From: Ursus arctos
Lineage: Eukaryota; Chordata; Mammalia; Carnivora; Ursidae
Direction: 5' to 3'
Assembly (NCBI RefSeq): GCF_023065955.2
Contig: NW_026622963.1
Location: 13,585,001 to 13,649,000 of the forward strand
Length of the DNA: 64,000 bases
Shown: in pieces, positions 24,592-35,867 of the stretch
Layout: each line of letters opens with the position of its first letter
Position numbering within the stretch: position 1 is the first letter of the stretch
Position numbers and translations under genes: made by a program
Notes under the pieces: model-generated
Databases searched by the model: none
The model's input: the letters and a program-made list of their open reading frames with translations, nothing else
What the model was told of the DNA's origin: nothing

Positions 24592-26132
24592 AAAGGTGTT
24601 AGAGTTATGTATACTCTGCTTATGATAGAAAAACACCTTTGCAGCTCAAATAGTATGTGCTGTATCCCAGAGACTATCAACTTTTTTCCAGTAAGAAAGT
24701 CTCATATAGAAGAGCAATTCAATTAGATTCACCCTTTGCTTAAGATACTCATAATATACTGCCTGTTTTCAGGAACTATCCATTTCCTGCACAAGCCAAA
24801 ATGGAGAGCTAAGTGGGGATGTGATAGGCCAGTGCTTTTAACACCTATTACCTGTAGATTAGAAATGCTAATGGAAAATGCTACCATTGATATTGGCTCC
24901 CTGATTTCAATAGGGATGATGCTGGGGGTGTAGGTACAGGTACAAAGGCAAGGTTGGCCACATCCATAGCTCACATCTTCCACCTGCCTCTGGACACTCC
25001 ATGTTGCTGCTGCTCTAAATGCTGAGACCAGCCCCCTGAATAGATCCTCTTTGCCCTCTGCCTCTGTGTGTCTAGAGCTCAAAGTTCTGGGCAGGTGCAT
25101 TTAATGAACAAAGCTTAGGCCATGTGCTTTGTTCTAGCTGCAAGGAAGTCTGTGAAATGAGCATCTGGTACTTCAGATTCTAGGTGAGAGGCAGTGACCA
25201 GGTCCTCAGGTATTTGCTTCAATTACTTGCATTCCAAAAAGTATCATTCATTTGTCCTGATTTGTCTATTTATCTATCTTCTCTAATGTCTCCCTTGTTG
25301 AAGGTCTTATTCTTCCTTCACTTTAATTCAGTGGGAGCTGCCTATTCACACGCTGTGTTGGTTGTTCTCCCTAGGTTACTGCCCCCCACAGCCCCACATG
25401 TGAGCTGCAATTTCTTTTGGGCAGTCCCCATCTCTGTGTTCCATTAGTACTCTTGTCAGCAGGACAGATTTGTTTTCAGGACAACACTTAGCAAGTGGGC
25501 CAATGTAGCCCTTCTCTAATTTATACATCTTGGGTGCACCCTCAGTGGTGGCAGAACACCAGCATTTGGCTTTTGCTATTACCTGATGCTACAGAGAACC
25601 CTAAAGCATGTCTTCTCCCTAAAGCATGTAACCCCAGAAAGACTTTCCAAGCACTCCCAACTTCTCCCACTTAAAATGGGTTTATTCTGAGCAACCGTCT
25701 TTCCAGACCTAGAACAGGAGTTTGTCCCAGATAAATCATCACTTTATTTTCTACAATCTTGATGGATATTTTTCATAACATGGATTTTGTGATGTTACAT
25801 TCAGCTTGAAATTTCTGTGATTTTTACCAACTTGTGATTATCTGGGCCATGCAAGTCTCTAGCTAAACTTGGCAGCACTTCAAGAGCTTACCAGGAATAG
25901 CTGAATGTTTTGGGAAGAAATTGCTTTTCTCTGTAAATTCCTCCCTCTGCCTCTTTCTGAGGTGGTCTGTGAAGCTTAGAGTACAAAAGTGAGAAATGAA
26001 ATGCATAGGGTGTGCATTCCCCATCCCTAGGAGGGCCTGCGTTAGGAGAGGCCAAGCCAATATGGCTGTGTGCAGGGGCCTCAGGACCAGAGAAGAGAAC
26101 CCACTGGGTATGTTAGTATGGAAGTCCCTATC
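24592..26132. other. Unassigned, mostly single-copy DNA
   Basis: No repeat recognised across 1.5 kb. A 13-bp direct repeat (CCCTAAAGCATGT) occurs twice near 25601-25631. Frames up to 123 aa (minus strand, 24729-25100) have no recognisable domain and overlap frames on the other strand. No exon is supported. Confidence 0.45.
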
Positions 26133-26147
26133 AAAGACCACTAGCTG

Positions 26148-26351
26148 GGGCGCCTGGGTGGCACAGCGGTTAAGCATCTGCCTTCGGCTCAGGGCGTGAT
26201 CCCGGCGTTATGGGATCGAGCCCCACATCAGGTTCCTCCACTACGAGCCTGCTTCTTCCTCTCCCACTCCCCCTGCTTGTGTTCCCTCTCTCGCTGGCTG
26301 TCTCTATCTCTGTCGAATGAATAAATAAAATCTTAAAAAAAATTAAAAAAA
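26148..26351 (+). mobile_element. Can-SINE, young type
   Basis: A complete copy starting GGGCGCCTGGGTGGCACAGC and ending in an AATAAATAAAATC plus A-rich tail. AAAGACCACTAGCTG is perfectly duplicated at 26133-26147 and 26352-26366. Confidence 0.97.
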
Positions 26352-26366
26352 AAAGACCACTAGCTG

Positions 26367-28222
26367 AGGGGGTGGCCCTTCACAAGAGGATAGACTTCAG
26401 TGCTTGGTCTGTGGAGAAAGGTCATGAAGGGAGTGGGAGTGGGACATGGAGTGAGACAGGGGATCAGGACAGAAGTGGCCTGATGCCAGTCTAGAGTTGG
26501 AATTTGTCATCTGCTCTGACGTCACTTGACCTACATGCAGCTTAATTTTCTACCCCACCACTCACACAGAGCAATACGAAAGCGTAAGAAAAACAATCAA
26601 GTTCAAGTCACAAGGCAAGCCCAGCAAAATCTCTTTATAGTTAAAGGATTGACAATTACAGTAGTGCTGTGTGCTGGCGATCATCTTACCCAGCGACCAA
26701 CCACACTGTCAGGTGTCTTAGTTTCACAAAAAAATTGTGAAAAGTCTATCAGTTTGTAAAAAGCAAAAAAGTGAACGGACAACTTTCAGAAACCTGAATT
26801 TGCATTTTTAAAAGCTGATTTACTTTCCTCCTGATTAAAACAACAAAATGGTCATGCTTATTTTAAACATCTCTATATTTAGCTCTTCCGCAGTTTCTAA
26901 ATATTTTGTGAGTTTTCTACCAAGTTTAAAATAAACAATTCTCCCTTTCCGAACTTACATGGTTTTTGTTTCCAACTTCCAGTGAGCTGGGTATTATGAA
27001 CAAATTCACAGCGTCTTAATGGTTTTCTTTGTATTTTTCTCAACTGATTTTTTTTTTCTTAAATGACTCATGAGCGTGATGAGGAATAAGCCAAGCGCCC
27101 AGTAGAACAACTACTTGCGGGTCAGATTTGGCTGATATGCTAATCACAATCCCCAGCTCTGTCTGTGTTCTGTGGAAGGTGGTATCTTCCTGAATTTGCT
27201 TTTATTCTAGTAAAGTCTGACATACGTGAGTATCAGGGTCTTCCTTCCAAAATGCAACTTAATAGCGACCTTTGAGAATTAATTATAAGATCTCTTGCCA
27301 TTTAATTTGTTTTTTTTTTTTATTCAAATCAGTTTGGTTTTCCAGTTTTTGATTTGTCAGCTCCTTCAGCATGGTGTGATTTCTGCAGGGCTAGTTATTT
27401 CCAGTTTCTAGGTTTGTGAAATTGTCAGGTGTGCCCGGCTTATAGTCTTATTATATGTTTCAACATCCAGAGAGAATAGAGCTGGGTCTAATATACTGGT
27501 AAACATGCTGTGAGAGGGCCCTTAATCTCCTGTGCTGGTTTGGGTTCTGTACCATTGTCCAACCACATGCAGCAGGCCTCTCTCCTTGAGGACGTGGAAT
27601 CTTGTCTGGGGGAGCATATGCCACACAGGGCTCCCTACTGAGAGTCCTGCTGAATTCTCCTGTAAGATGTTAATGGAAGGGTCACAAAATGAGTGTCTTA
27701 TGTTGAAATTTGGGACGCATCTGGTTAAACAAAGCTAAACACTTTCTTACTGCATAGTGTCTCAGCTTTTAATATGCTAATATGGCTTGTGATAGGGACA
27801 CTGAGCTATAGGGAATGTCCCAAGCTGTTAGGTCACTCAGGGTACATTTTGATGGAGTTGTAATCCACCAGCTTGGGAACTGTCCAAGCCACCCCCATTT
27901 GCAAGGTGACATCAGTTGACTGGTGAGGGAGGTTTGAGTTCCTTTCCTGAGTTCCTTTCGTAGAAATGTGTTGTTGGGCCTGAGTCTGAGAGCCACAGAG
28001 GAGGCATGAACACTGGAGCTTGGCATGTTTGTGTTTTCATGTGCTGAGAAAGGAGGAATGAATTGTGCAGAGAGGGGCTGAGAGGAGAGGCAGAGGTAGT
28101 ACCCAGTGGTGTTCAAGGTCTAAGTTCCAGTCTGCCCTGAGTGCCAGCTGCATCCCTGACCCATGGGATGCCCTTCTACCCTCCTCGCTACACCCCTTCA
28201 TGCTTAGGTTGTACCAGTTGGC
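26367..28222. other. Single-copy DNA, candidate conserved block at 26520-27480
   Basis: I recognise no repeat in 26520-27480. It contains compact motif-like words: an AP-1-type TGACTCA at 27064-27070, an octamer-like ATGCTAAT at 27138-27145 and AATTAATTA near 27279. Such words are also expected by chance. The part from 27500 to 28220 is unassigned, and no exon was found. Confidence 0.4.
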
Positions 28223-28430
28223 TGTGGTGCAGTCTAGTGACTGAGGGCCCTGTCTTGGGCCTGAACTCCCATCCTACTATTTACTAGTGTGTATGTATGA
28301 GGAGGTTCCTCGACTTCTCTGTGCTATAGCTCCTCATTTGCAAAATGGTCCTATGATCTACTCCTGTCTCAGCATGCTGTTGCAAGCCTGAAATATGGTC
28401 ACTCTTTAGTTTAGGGAAAAGCACTCAGAA
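28223..28430 (+). mobile_element. MIR SINE remnant
   Basis: GGTGCAGTCTAGTGACTGAG, CCTACTATTTACTAGTGTG, CTTCTCTGTGCTATAGCTCC and TCATTTGCAAAATGGTCCTA follow the MIR consensus order (box, core, CTCATCTGTAAAATGGG). The divergence is as expected for an element of this age. Confidence 0.75.
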
Positions 28431-28722
28431 ATCTGCCTGGTCCCGCAACGCACCTTATGAAACAAGAATACTTTTTCTGGGAGACACTTTCCACTTTCTC
28501 CCAGATAATTATGACTCACCAGTTGGGAAAGCCATGTAAAAGGCAGGTAACTTCTTGCCATTTTGGGGGCACAAGGGCACAAATTCTTACAGGCCTATAT
28601 AAAAGAACTTTGTCTAGATGATGTCTTTTGCAGATTGTATGTCCCCTCAGTCCTGACTGGTTTTCTCTGCAATCATCTTAGCTCTCATACCCAGTTGGTA
28701 GTCTGGAATTGAGACAGAAAAT

Positions 28723-28927
28723 CGGGACATCTAGGTGGCTCAGTCAGTTAAGCATCTGCCTTTGGCCCAGGTCATGATCCCAGGGTCCTGAGATTGAACC
28801 CCGCATTGGGCTCCTTACTCAGTAGGGAGTCTGCTTCTCCTCTCCTTCTGCCTGCTACTCCCCCTGCTTGTGTTCTCTCTCTCTCTCTCTCTCTCTCTGT
28901 CAACTAAATAAAATATTTTTAAAAAGA
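28723..28927 (+). mobile_element. Can-SINE
   Basis: The head is mutated (CGGGACATCTAGGTGGCTCAG) but the body, the (CT)n stretch and the AAATAAAATATTTTTAAAAA tail are complete. GAGACAGAAAAT is duplicated at 28711-28722 and 28928-28939. It is an older copy than those with the CCCGGCGTTATGGG body. Confidence 0.95.
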
Positions 28928-28939
28928 GAGACAGAAAAT

Positions 28940-29999
28940 AATTTTATTTCCTTAAGTATAATAGAATTTAGAAGGCAAATCTATTACACAAATTCAGGTG
29001 GCACATTTTGCAGCTAGAGTAGAAATGGGTTCTCATCTTCTGCTGTCCTGGCCAGGGCCATCTCCCTGAAGTGTCTCAGTGGCTACCCTTCTCCTGCCTG
29101 AACTCCCTTGGGCCCCTGGGCTCTCTCATTGCAGCCACTGCCCACAGCATCCTGTGGCCCACTCCATCATTCCACCTCCACTCCCCCTGGGGCACCTCAG
29201 GTGCCCATATGCCCATCTACCTGTCTGCCTAGAGTTCCCTCCCCATCCACTGCCAGCTCTTGGCCCTTCCCCACCTCCCTCACTGATACTCAGCCTTGAA
29301 ACAGATGCAGGCTCAGGCCCCCTAAGAAGCCCCTGGTAGCTGACAACTCCTGTGCTTTGCAGTGGCAAGTCTCTCTGCTGTCTCTTGCTGCACAGAGTAG
29401 AAATGGCCCATCCCATGATGGAGGAGGCCCTCCAATGTGGAAATTGAATTTACATTTGCCTCCAAACATGTGTGCTCAGGCAGCAGTGGGCACACAATAG
29501 CCAGTATGGGGAGGCAGGAAGATGCCCACAGCTGATGTGCGGGGGCTGCCCTCTTTAGTGCTGGCCTTGTGGGCAGGGATGTTGGCCTTCGTCAAGGAAT
29601 CAAGACACCAAGCAATCATTTCTCAATTAAGAGAATCATCTAGAGTCAGTTTTCAATTTTGTCTAATGTGATGATTGTATCATGTAATGACAAGGTAATG
29701 ATTGCTGATTATTTAAGACACAGATGAGTTCTTAATTAAATTCTTAAATTCCTAATTGGTCCCCAACAGGGCCACTCATGAATGTAGAGAATAATTGTTA
29801 TCTTTACTGGTGGAGATTTTTGTGCATGTTACCTGTGATTAATGCCATGAGTAGGTAAGCTGACCAGGTATGCTATCGACAGTCCATTGAGGTCCCACCT
29901 CCAACACAGAGGCTATGAGCGTCATCCTTTGCAGAGCTCAATTGTGGGACAGACCTTGACTTGTGTGTGAAGTGGGCTTTAGAAAAATTGTGTAACTTT
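28940..29999. other. Unassigned DNA: GC-rich then AT-rich single-copy block
   Basis: 29040-29560 is relatively GC-rich and C-rich (CCCACCTCCCTC-type), possibly a very old L2, with overlapping frames up to 96 aa on both strands and no recognisable product. 29590-29860 is AT-rich with homeodomain-like TAATGA, TAATTA and TTAATTAAAT words, and it looks like unique DNA. Confidence 0.4.
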
Positions 30000-30525
30000 T
30001 TAGGTGAGTGTGTTACATGCAGAGAAGAGCTAACAGAGCACCCTGAGACTACTGTCCTTAGAAAGGCTTGCTTGCAAGATTGCCATCAGCTGGGCTCTGG
30101 GAACCTGGATTTCTGGAGGTCTCCCATCATTCCCTGACAAGAGGCCTTGCTGAGCAAGAGTGCCTAAACTGAGCAATGTAGTCTCTGTTGACAACTACTT
30201 CCTTCCAGGGGTCTGGAACTTGGGTTCCAGGTGAGGGTGCTACGTGACCTGTGCCAATGAAAACCCTGGGCAGTGAGTCTCTAATGAGCTTCCCTGGTAG
30301 ACAGCACTTCACATGTGTTATCACAACTCTTTGCTGGGGGAATTAAGTACATTCCGTGGGACTCCACTGAGAGAGGGCTCTTGGCAGCTGCTGATTTTGC
30401 TTTTATCCTTTGATTGCTGATTTTGCTTTGCTGTAATAAATGTAGCCCTGACTATGACTATACGCCGAGTTGTCCTAGAGAATCATTGAATCTGGAAGTG
30501 GTCTTGGGGACCCCTGACACATAAC
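30000..30525 (+). mobile_element. Ancient solo LTR, family uncertain
   Basis: The final 300 bp has LTR layout. A CCAATGAAAACCCTGGGCAG block is followed by TGCTGGGGGAATTAAGTACATTCCG, then a polyadenylation-type GCTGTAATAAATGTAGCC, and it ends GGTCTTGGGGACCCCTGACAC. I recall this as an ERVL-type mammalian LTR, but I cannot name it with confidence. No internal retroviral genes are adjacent. The left edge is approximate. Confidence 0.5.
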
Positions 30526-30592
30526 TACTTGAGACAGTTTAAGTCTCAAATATTTAAGTTAGTAATAATACTTTCAGAGATTACCTCCAATT

Positions 30593-30624
<32 letters not shown>
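30593..30624. repeat. (TG)16 microsatellite
   Basis: An uninterrupted TG dinucleotide run followed by degenerate TGTCTGTGCATGCG. Confidence 0.95.
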
Positions 30625-30626
<2 letters not shown>

Positions 30627-30664
30627 TGTGCATGCGTGTACATGTGTTCTTGTGTGTATTTGCT

Positions 30665-30940
30665 TTTTTATTGTGGTGAAATATATATAATATAAAATTT
30701 ACCATTTAAACAATTTTAAGTGTGCAGTTCAGTGGCATTAAATATATCCACATTGTTGTGCAACCATCACCACCATCATCTCCAGAGCTCTTCATTATGT
30801 CAAACTACACTCTGTATTCACTAAATAATAACTCCACTTTCTTACCTACCCCCTGTCCCTGGCAACCATGATTTTACTTTATGTCTCTATAAATTTGATT
30901 CTTCTAGGTACCTCATATGAGTGCGGTCATACAATATTCC
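30665..30940 (-). mobile_element. Ancient L1 (L1M-like) 3' end
   Basis: TATTGTGGTGAAATATATAT, AGTTCAGTGGCATTAAATAT and GCAACCATCACCACCATC, then TCTAGGTACCTCATATGAGT, are the reversed 3' UTR of an L1M-group element. It abuts plus-strand L1 sequence at about 30945. Confidence 0.8.
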
Positions 30941-30944
30941 CATT

Positions 30945-31395
30945 AGTCACAAGGAAATTCAAATAAAAACCATAATGCCATATTATCACAGACCCATATA
31001 AATGACTAAACTGAAAAAGACAAAAAATAGCAAATGTTGGTGAGGATATGAAGCAACAGGAACTCATGCACACTCACTGCTGCCATTACTTTGGAAGCAC
31101 CTTGATAGTATCCACTAAAGCTGAACATTTGCATACCCTATGAACTCTCAGCCCCCCTCCTAGGTATATTCCTAACAGAAACACAGCTTTATTTCCATTT
31201 AAAAATATACTAGAATTGTAATACAAGCAGTACAAATTAGATATACAATATGAACAACATGATGTTGAGTGAAAGAAGTCAGACACAAGAGTATATATGA
31301 TTTCAATTACATTAAGTACAAATATAGAAAAACTAATTTGTGTTGTTAGAAAATAGAATAGTGATTCTTCTTGAGGAGTGATGTAGTGAAAAGAA
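30945..31395 (+). mobile_element. Ancient L1 (L1M-like) ORF2 end and 3' UTR, part 1
   Basis: CAAGGAAATTCAAATAAAAACC, GCAAATGTTGGTGAGGATAT and GAGTGAAAGAAGTCAGACAC are forward L1 ORF2/3' UTR phrases. The sequence continues across a younger L1 at 31928-32030. It carries no coding capacity. Confidence 0.75.
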
Positions 31396-31398
31396 AGG

Positions 31399-31925
31399 GC
31401 ACCTGCACCCCAATGTTCATCGTAGCAATGTCCACAATAGCCTAACTGTGGAAGGAGCTGAGATGTCCTTCAACAGATGAATGGATAAAGGAGATGTGGT
31501 TCATATATACAATGGAATATTACTCAGCCATCAGAAAAGATGAATACCCACCATTTGCATCAACATGGTTGGAACTGAAGAGTACTATGCTAAGCGAAGT
31601 AAATCAAGCAGAGAAAGACAATTATCATATGGTTTCACTTATAGGTGGAATATAAGAAATAGTGCAGAGGATTATAGAGGAAGGGAGGGAAAACTGAATG
31701 CGAAGAAATCAGAGAGGGAGCCAAACCATGAGAGACTCTTGACTCTGGGAAACAAACTGAGGGCTGTACAAAGGGAGGTGGATCGGGGGATGGGGGAACT
31801 GGGTGATGGGTATTAAGGAGGGCATGTGATGTGATGAGCACTGGGTGCTATACTCAACTAATGAATCTACATCAAAAACTAATGATATACTATATGTTGG
31901 CTAACTGAATTTAAATAAAAAAAAA
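31399..31925 (+). mobile_element. Carnivoran L1, 5'-truncated, nested in the ancient L1
   Basis: It begins in the ORF2 C-terminal region (GGGCACCTGCACCCCAATGT), runs through GAGAAAGACAATTATCATATGG and the G-rich 3' UTR, and ends AATTTAAATAAAAAAAAATC. Ancient L1 text resumes immediately after (GGTGCTGGTAATGTC), which shows the nesting order. Confidence 0.92.
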
Positions 31926-31927
31926 TC

Positions 31928-32030
31928 ATGGAGTCTTTGGGTGCTGGTAATGTCATATTTTATGACAGTGCATGCTCAGTTTGTAACAATCTCATCGATG
32001 TACACGTATACTTATTTTTGTGTTTATACT
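31928..32030 (+). mobile_element. Ancient L1 (L1M-like) 3' UTR, part 2
   Basis: CTTTGGGTGCTGGTAATGTC and CATCGATGTACACGTATACTTATTTTTGTG follow the L1M 3' UTR, continuing the element interrupted at 31395. Confidence 0.65.
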
Positions 32031-32049
32031 CTATCCATGGATCAACTGC

Positions 32050-32190
32050 CTGCTGGCCGGTCACCTGTTTTTTAACTAAAGATTTATTGGAACACAGAGA
32101 CGCTCATTCAGTGATGTATTGTCTATGTCTACTTTCATGCTATAATGGAAAGTTAAGTGGCCAGATCCACAGTACTTAAAAATAGGCAAA
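32050..32190. repeat. Ancient interspersed repeat, family not named
   Basis: TTTATTGGAACACAGAGACG, ATGTATTGTCTATGTCTAC and TTCATGCTATAATGGAAAG match a dispersed mammalian repeat that I know by wording but cannot confidently name (possibly a hAT-type DNA transposon remnant). Confidence 0.45.
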
Positions 32191-32234
32191 CAAATTTTGT
32201 TCAGATATAGACAAGGAACTACAAAGCTGCAAAT

Positions 32235-32735
32235 ATGTGTACGTGTGTTAGGTGTGTGCATGTGTATGTGAGCCTGTGTATATGCACATGTGAGTATGCA
32301 TGTCTGTGTCTATGTGTGTATAGTATGCATGAATGTATATAGACAAATATGCATGTATGCATGTGAGTTTATGTGTATTTGTAAATATGCATGAATATTT
32401 GTGTGCATGCATGTGTGGGTGAGTGCATGTATGCATGTGAGCCTGTGTGCATCTCTGCACATGTTTGTACACATGCATACAACTATAAATGCACACACAC
32501 ATTGATCACATGCATGCATGCACATGTGTGGATGTGTGGGTGTGCATAATTACATGCCTGCACATGTGTGAACTGTATTGTGATTTGTTTTGCACATATG
32601 TACACCTGTGTGTGAGTGCATGCATAAGTGTTCCTTCATGTATGCATCCATGTGTTTGCCTGAACATATGTGCATGTGTGTGCATGTATGTTCATGTGTG
32701 TGCCTATGTGTTTTACATGTGAGAGAATGTGTGTA
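32235..32735. repeat. ~500-bp degenerate TG/CATG simple-sequence tract
   Basis: An unusually long stretch is dominated by TGTG, TGCATG and TATGTG words with no fixed unit. It contains many alternating purine-pyrimidine runs such as GTGTGCATGCATGTGTG and CACATGCATGCATGCACATG. The translated frames (H/T/M/C-rich, 70-84 aa on both strands) are artefacts of this composition. Confidence 0.9.
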
Positions 32736-33255
32736 GCTCCAATTGGATATTGTCAGTTAAATTTTGCTCTTGCCTTGTGCAACTATCTGAATTAAGGTTT
32801 CAGGGACAGCAGCAGCATTACCAGCAAATGAACTAATTAGTCTTGCTTACCTTGGTTAAAATAAATAGCCATCTCAAGAATGTGCATAAATTTTCCAATA
32901 AAAAACAAACAAATGAAAACCAGTGCTTCTCCCCTGTTGTTGTGGGTTTTGCAAGGCATAGTATTTGAAAGGTATTTTGCATTTTAAAAAGAATAATTTA
33001 TGGAATATCAAAGACAAATCATTTGAGACATTGTTTCCAGATTATTGTTTTCTTTCTGGCAGAAGGAGGGAGTCTGCATCTATCCATAAGAGCAGCTTGT
33101 ATTTCTCTCTTGTACTGTCTGACCCAGCAGCCCAGGAAAAATATGCACGCCCCTTTGATTACCTATGTTAGAGTGTCTTGAAATGTTTTAGTAGATAGTT
33201 AATCCCAAAGGCGTGTTGCCATTTAAAGTCTGTAACAATGAAAAATAACCAGAAT
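32736..33255. other. Unassigned, probably single-copy DNA
   Basis: Ordinary composition with no repeat recognised. A 68-aa plus-strand frame at 32965-33171 has no recognisable domain. Confidence 0.4.
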
Positions 33256-33274
33256 ATTCAGAAATTCTTCTTCT

Positions 33275-33469
33275 TTTTTTTATTATAATAATATTTTTTA
33301 TTATATTATGTTAGTCACCATACAGTACATCCCTGGTTTTTTATGTAAAGTTCGATGATTCATTACTTGCGTATAACACCCAGCGCACCATGCAATACGT
33401 GCCCTCCTTACTACCCATCACCAGCCTATCCCATTCCCCCCCACCGAAGCCCTCAGTTTGTTTCTCAGT
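33275..33469 (-). mobile_element. Young L1 3' end, very short
   Basis: A T-rich tail, then TATTATGTTAGTCACCATAC and the 3' UTR down to CCCTCAGTTTGTTTCTCA. GAAATTCTTCTTCT (33261-33274) and GAAATTATTCTTCT (33470-33483) form a target duplication with one change. Only about 195 bp was inserted. Confidence 0.94.
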
Positions 33470-33896
33470 GAAATTATTCTTCTGTTTGTACATCCAAACT
33501 ATTTTTTTTTTCAGTTCATGCGCCTTACTTGAGGCCACTTTGGAATGAAAAGGAAAGTGGGTTTAAAAAATTAACTACAATCCATACTTTATTTAGATAT
33601 CCTTATTTTTTCCTTAGTGTTTTTTTCTGTTCCAGGATCCCATCAAGGAGACCACATTATATGTAGTTATCATATCTCCTAAGTCTCTTCTTGGCCATGC
33701 CAGTTTCTGCATTTCCATGTTTTTAATGCCCTTGGCACTTTTGAGATGTATTAGTCAGATGTTTTGCAGGATAACACTCCATTCAGATTTGTCTGACATT
33801 ATTCTCATGCCTAGACTGGGATCATGGGTTTTGGAGAGAAAGACCACAGGTTTTAAGTGTTATTTTCGTCACATCATGTCAAGTGTACATATTATC

Positions 33897-34091
33897 TTTT
33901 TTTTTTTTTTAAGATTTTATATATTTTTTAGGGCGAGAGAGAGAGAATGCATGAGCGGGGGGAAAGGCAGAGAGAGAGAAGCAGACTCCCTGCTGAGCAG
34001 GGTGCTCAACATGGGGCTCTATCCCAGGACCCTGAGATCATGACCTGAACGAAATGCAGATGCTTAACCGGCTGAGAAACCCAGGTGCCCC
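33897..34091 (-). mobile_element. Can-SINE
   Basis: Read backwards from a T-run/AAGATTTTATATATTTTTTA tail to the CCCAGGTGCCCC head. AAGTGTACATATTATC (33881-33896) and AAGTGTACACATTATC (34092-34107) form a 16-bp duplication with one change. Confidence 0.96.
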
Positions 34092-35472
34092 AAGTGTACA
34101 CATTATCAACATGGCTTATAACCATTGATGTTAACTTGACCCCCGGGATGAAGCAGTGATTGTCAGGTTTCTCCACTGCAATTTCCTTCCTCATCCCCCA
34201 TACTATCAGTGTGTAGACCACACTTACAAGAGTGGAGCTATGCTCCAGAGTGGAGTAGCTACAGAACCTATTTGAAATTCTTCTACATAGATTTGTTTAT
34301 TCCCTCCTAATTATTTACTTATTCACTCATTTTATTTTTTTTCAGCATGGACTCATGACTATTTATTTTATACTTTGGTAATGCAATACTGCTTTATTCT
34401 TTACTCAAGTTATTCCACCTTTGGCCATTGGGACCTCTTTCTGTTGGTTCCTGTGTCCCATTGACATAACTCAACATTGTGTTTTACTGTGTGCGTCTTT
34501 GAGCTCTTCCTTATTTCCTATAAGGAAACATTATTTCCTTATTTACAATATATCACAGTCTCATCTCATATATCCTGCTCCAGTCCTAGTATCAGCCATT
34601 TCTTAAGTGAGCCCTGTTTATTTTATTTTATATTTTATTTTATATTTTATATCTTTTAAATTGGAGAATGTTATTAGAAAACAAGATGTAGGCCCTCAGT
34701 GTGCTCATCAATACTGGGATGTCATTGATTTTAGATCCTCTCAGCAGATAGAACATGGAAATTTATGTGTGTATACTAACCTATGTATATACATACAGAT
34801 CTATAAATATTTCTAAAGCAACCAGCTGTTTCTATACAAAGCTAAACAAGAGTTCATACTGATGTCTCTAACTCTAATTCATTAACATATAAATCATTCT
34901 AGCCTCTACCCGTGGCTCATCTGTAACTTCTCATTCCAACAGTGAGCATTAACTCTCACCATCTGCCATCCATCTACTTAATTGTCCAATTCCAATATAC
35001 AAATATAGCAATATTAGATTTCTTAGCCTGTACCGCCAAAGGCAACAACTTTATCTACTAGAGTCCAGTGTTTTGTACAGTTCCTCTTCCATTTAGTCTT
35101 ATAAACTACATTCATTTGCAGTTATTTAGATCAGCAGCCCTCCACCAGCCAGTGAGGCTGTTTTATACATTTATAATGCAGTAGATTATTTTGTCACACT
35201 AGGGTCCCCTGACCTCCTAAATGATCTTTGGAAATTTGCATATATTAAGGTTCACTCTTTGTGCTGTTTCACCAATTTAAAAAATCCCTGTGCTTCACCT
35301 ATTTAGTTTATCCTTCCCTCCCCCACAGCCCCAGGCTATCACTGATCATTTTTACTATCTCTATAGCTTTGCCTTTTTAGAATGTCACATAAATCTAATC
35401 ATACAGTTTATAGCCTTTTAAGACAGGCTTTTTTTTTTTTTTCACTTAATAGTATGCGCTTAAGATTTATGG

Positions 35473-35848
35473 AGATAATGCTAAGTGAAATAAGTCAAGC
35501 AGAGAAAGACAATTATCATATGATTTCTCTCATCTATGGAACGTAAGAACTAGGAAGATCGGTAGGGAAAGAAAGGGATAAAGAAAGGGGGGGTAATCAG
35601 AAGGGGGAATGAAGCATGAGAGACTATGGGCTATGAGAAACAAACTGAGGGCTTCAGAGGGGAGGGGTGGGGGAATGGGATAGACTGGGGATGGGTAGTA
35701 AGGAGGGCACGTATTGCATGGTGCACTGGGTGTTATACGCAACTAATGAATCATCGAACTTTACATCAAAAACCAGGGATGTACTGTACGGTGACTAACA
35801 TAATATAATAAAAAAACATTAAAATAAAATAAAAAAAATTTTTTTTTT
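35473..35848 (+). mobile_element. Young L1 3' end (first of two at one target site)
   Basis: Begins AGATAATGCTAAGTGAAAT (end of ORF2), continues through the G-rich 3' UTR and GTGACTAACATAATATAAT, and ends in an A-rich then T-rich tail. AAGATTTATGG flanks it at 35462-35472 and 35850-35860. Confidence 0.95.
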
Positions 35849-35867
35849 AAAGATTTATGGATGTCTT

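Noticed and set aside
29079..29416. Pro-rich frames in a GC-rich stretch, possible CpG island or exon
   Set aside because: CpG dinucleotides are scarce, frames overlap on both strands, and no motif is recognised.
30000..30525. Endogenous retrovirus with internal genes
   Set aside because: Only LTR-like text is visible. No gag, pol or env remnants flank it, so it is treated as a solo LTR.
32248..32722. His/Thr/Met/Cys-rich frames on both strands
   Set aside because: They are direct translations of the TG/CATG simple-sequence tract.
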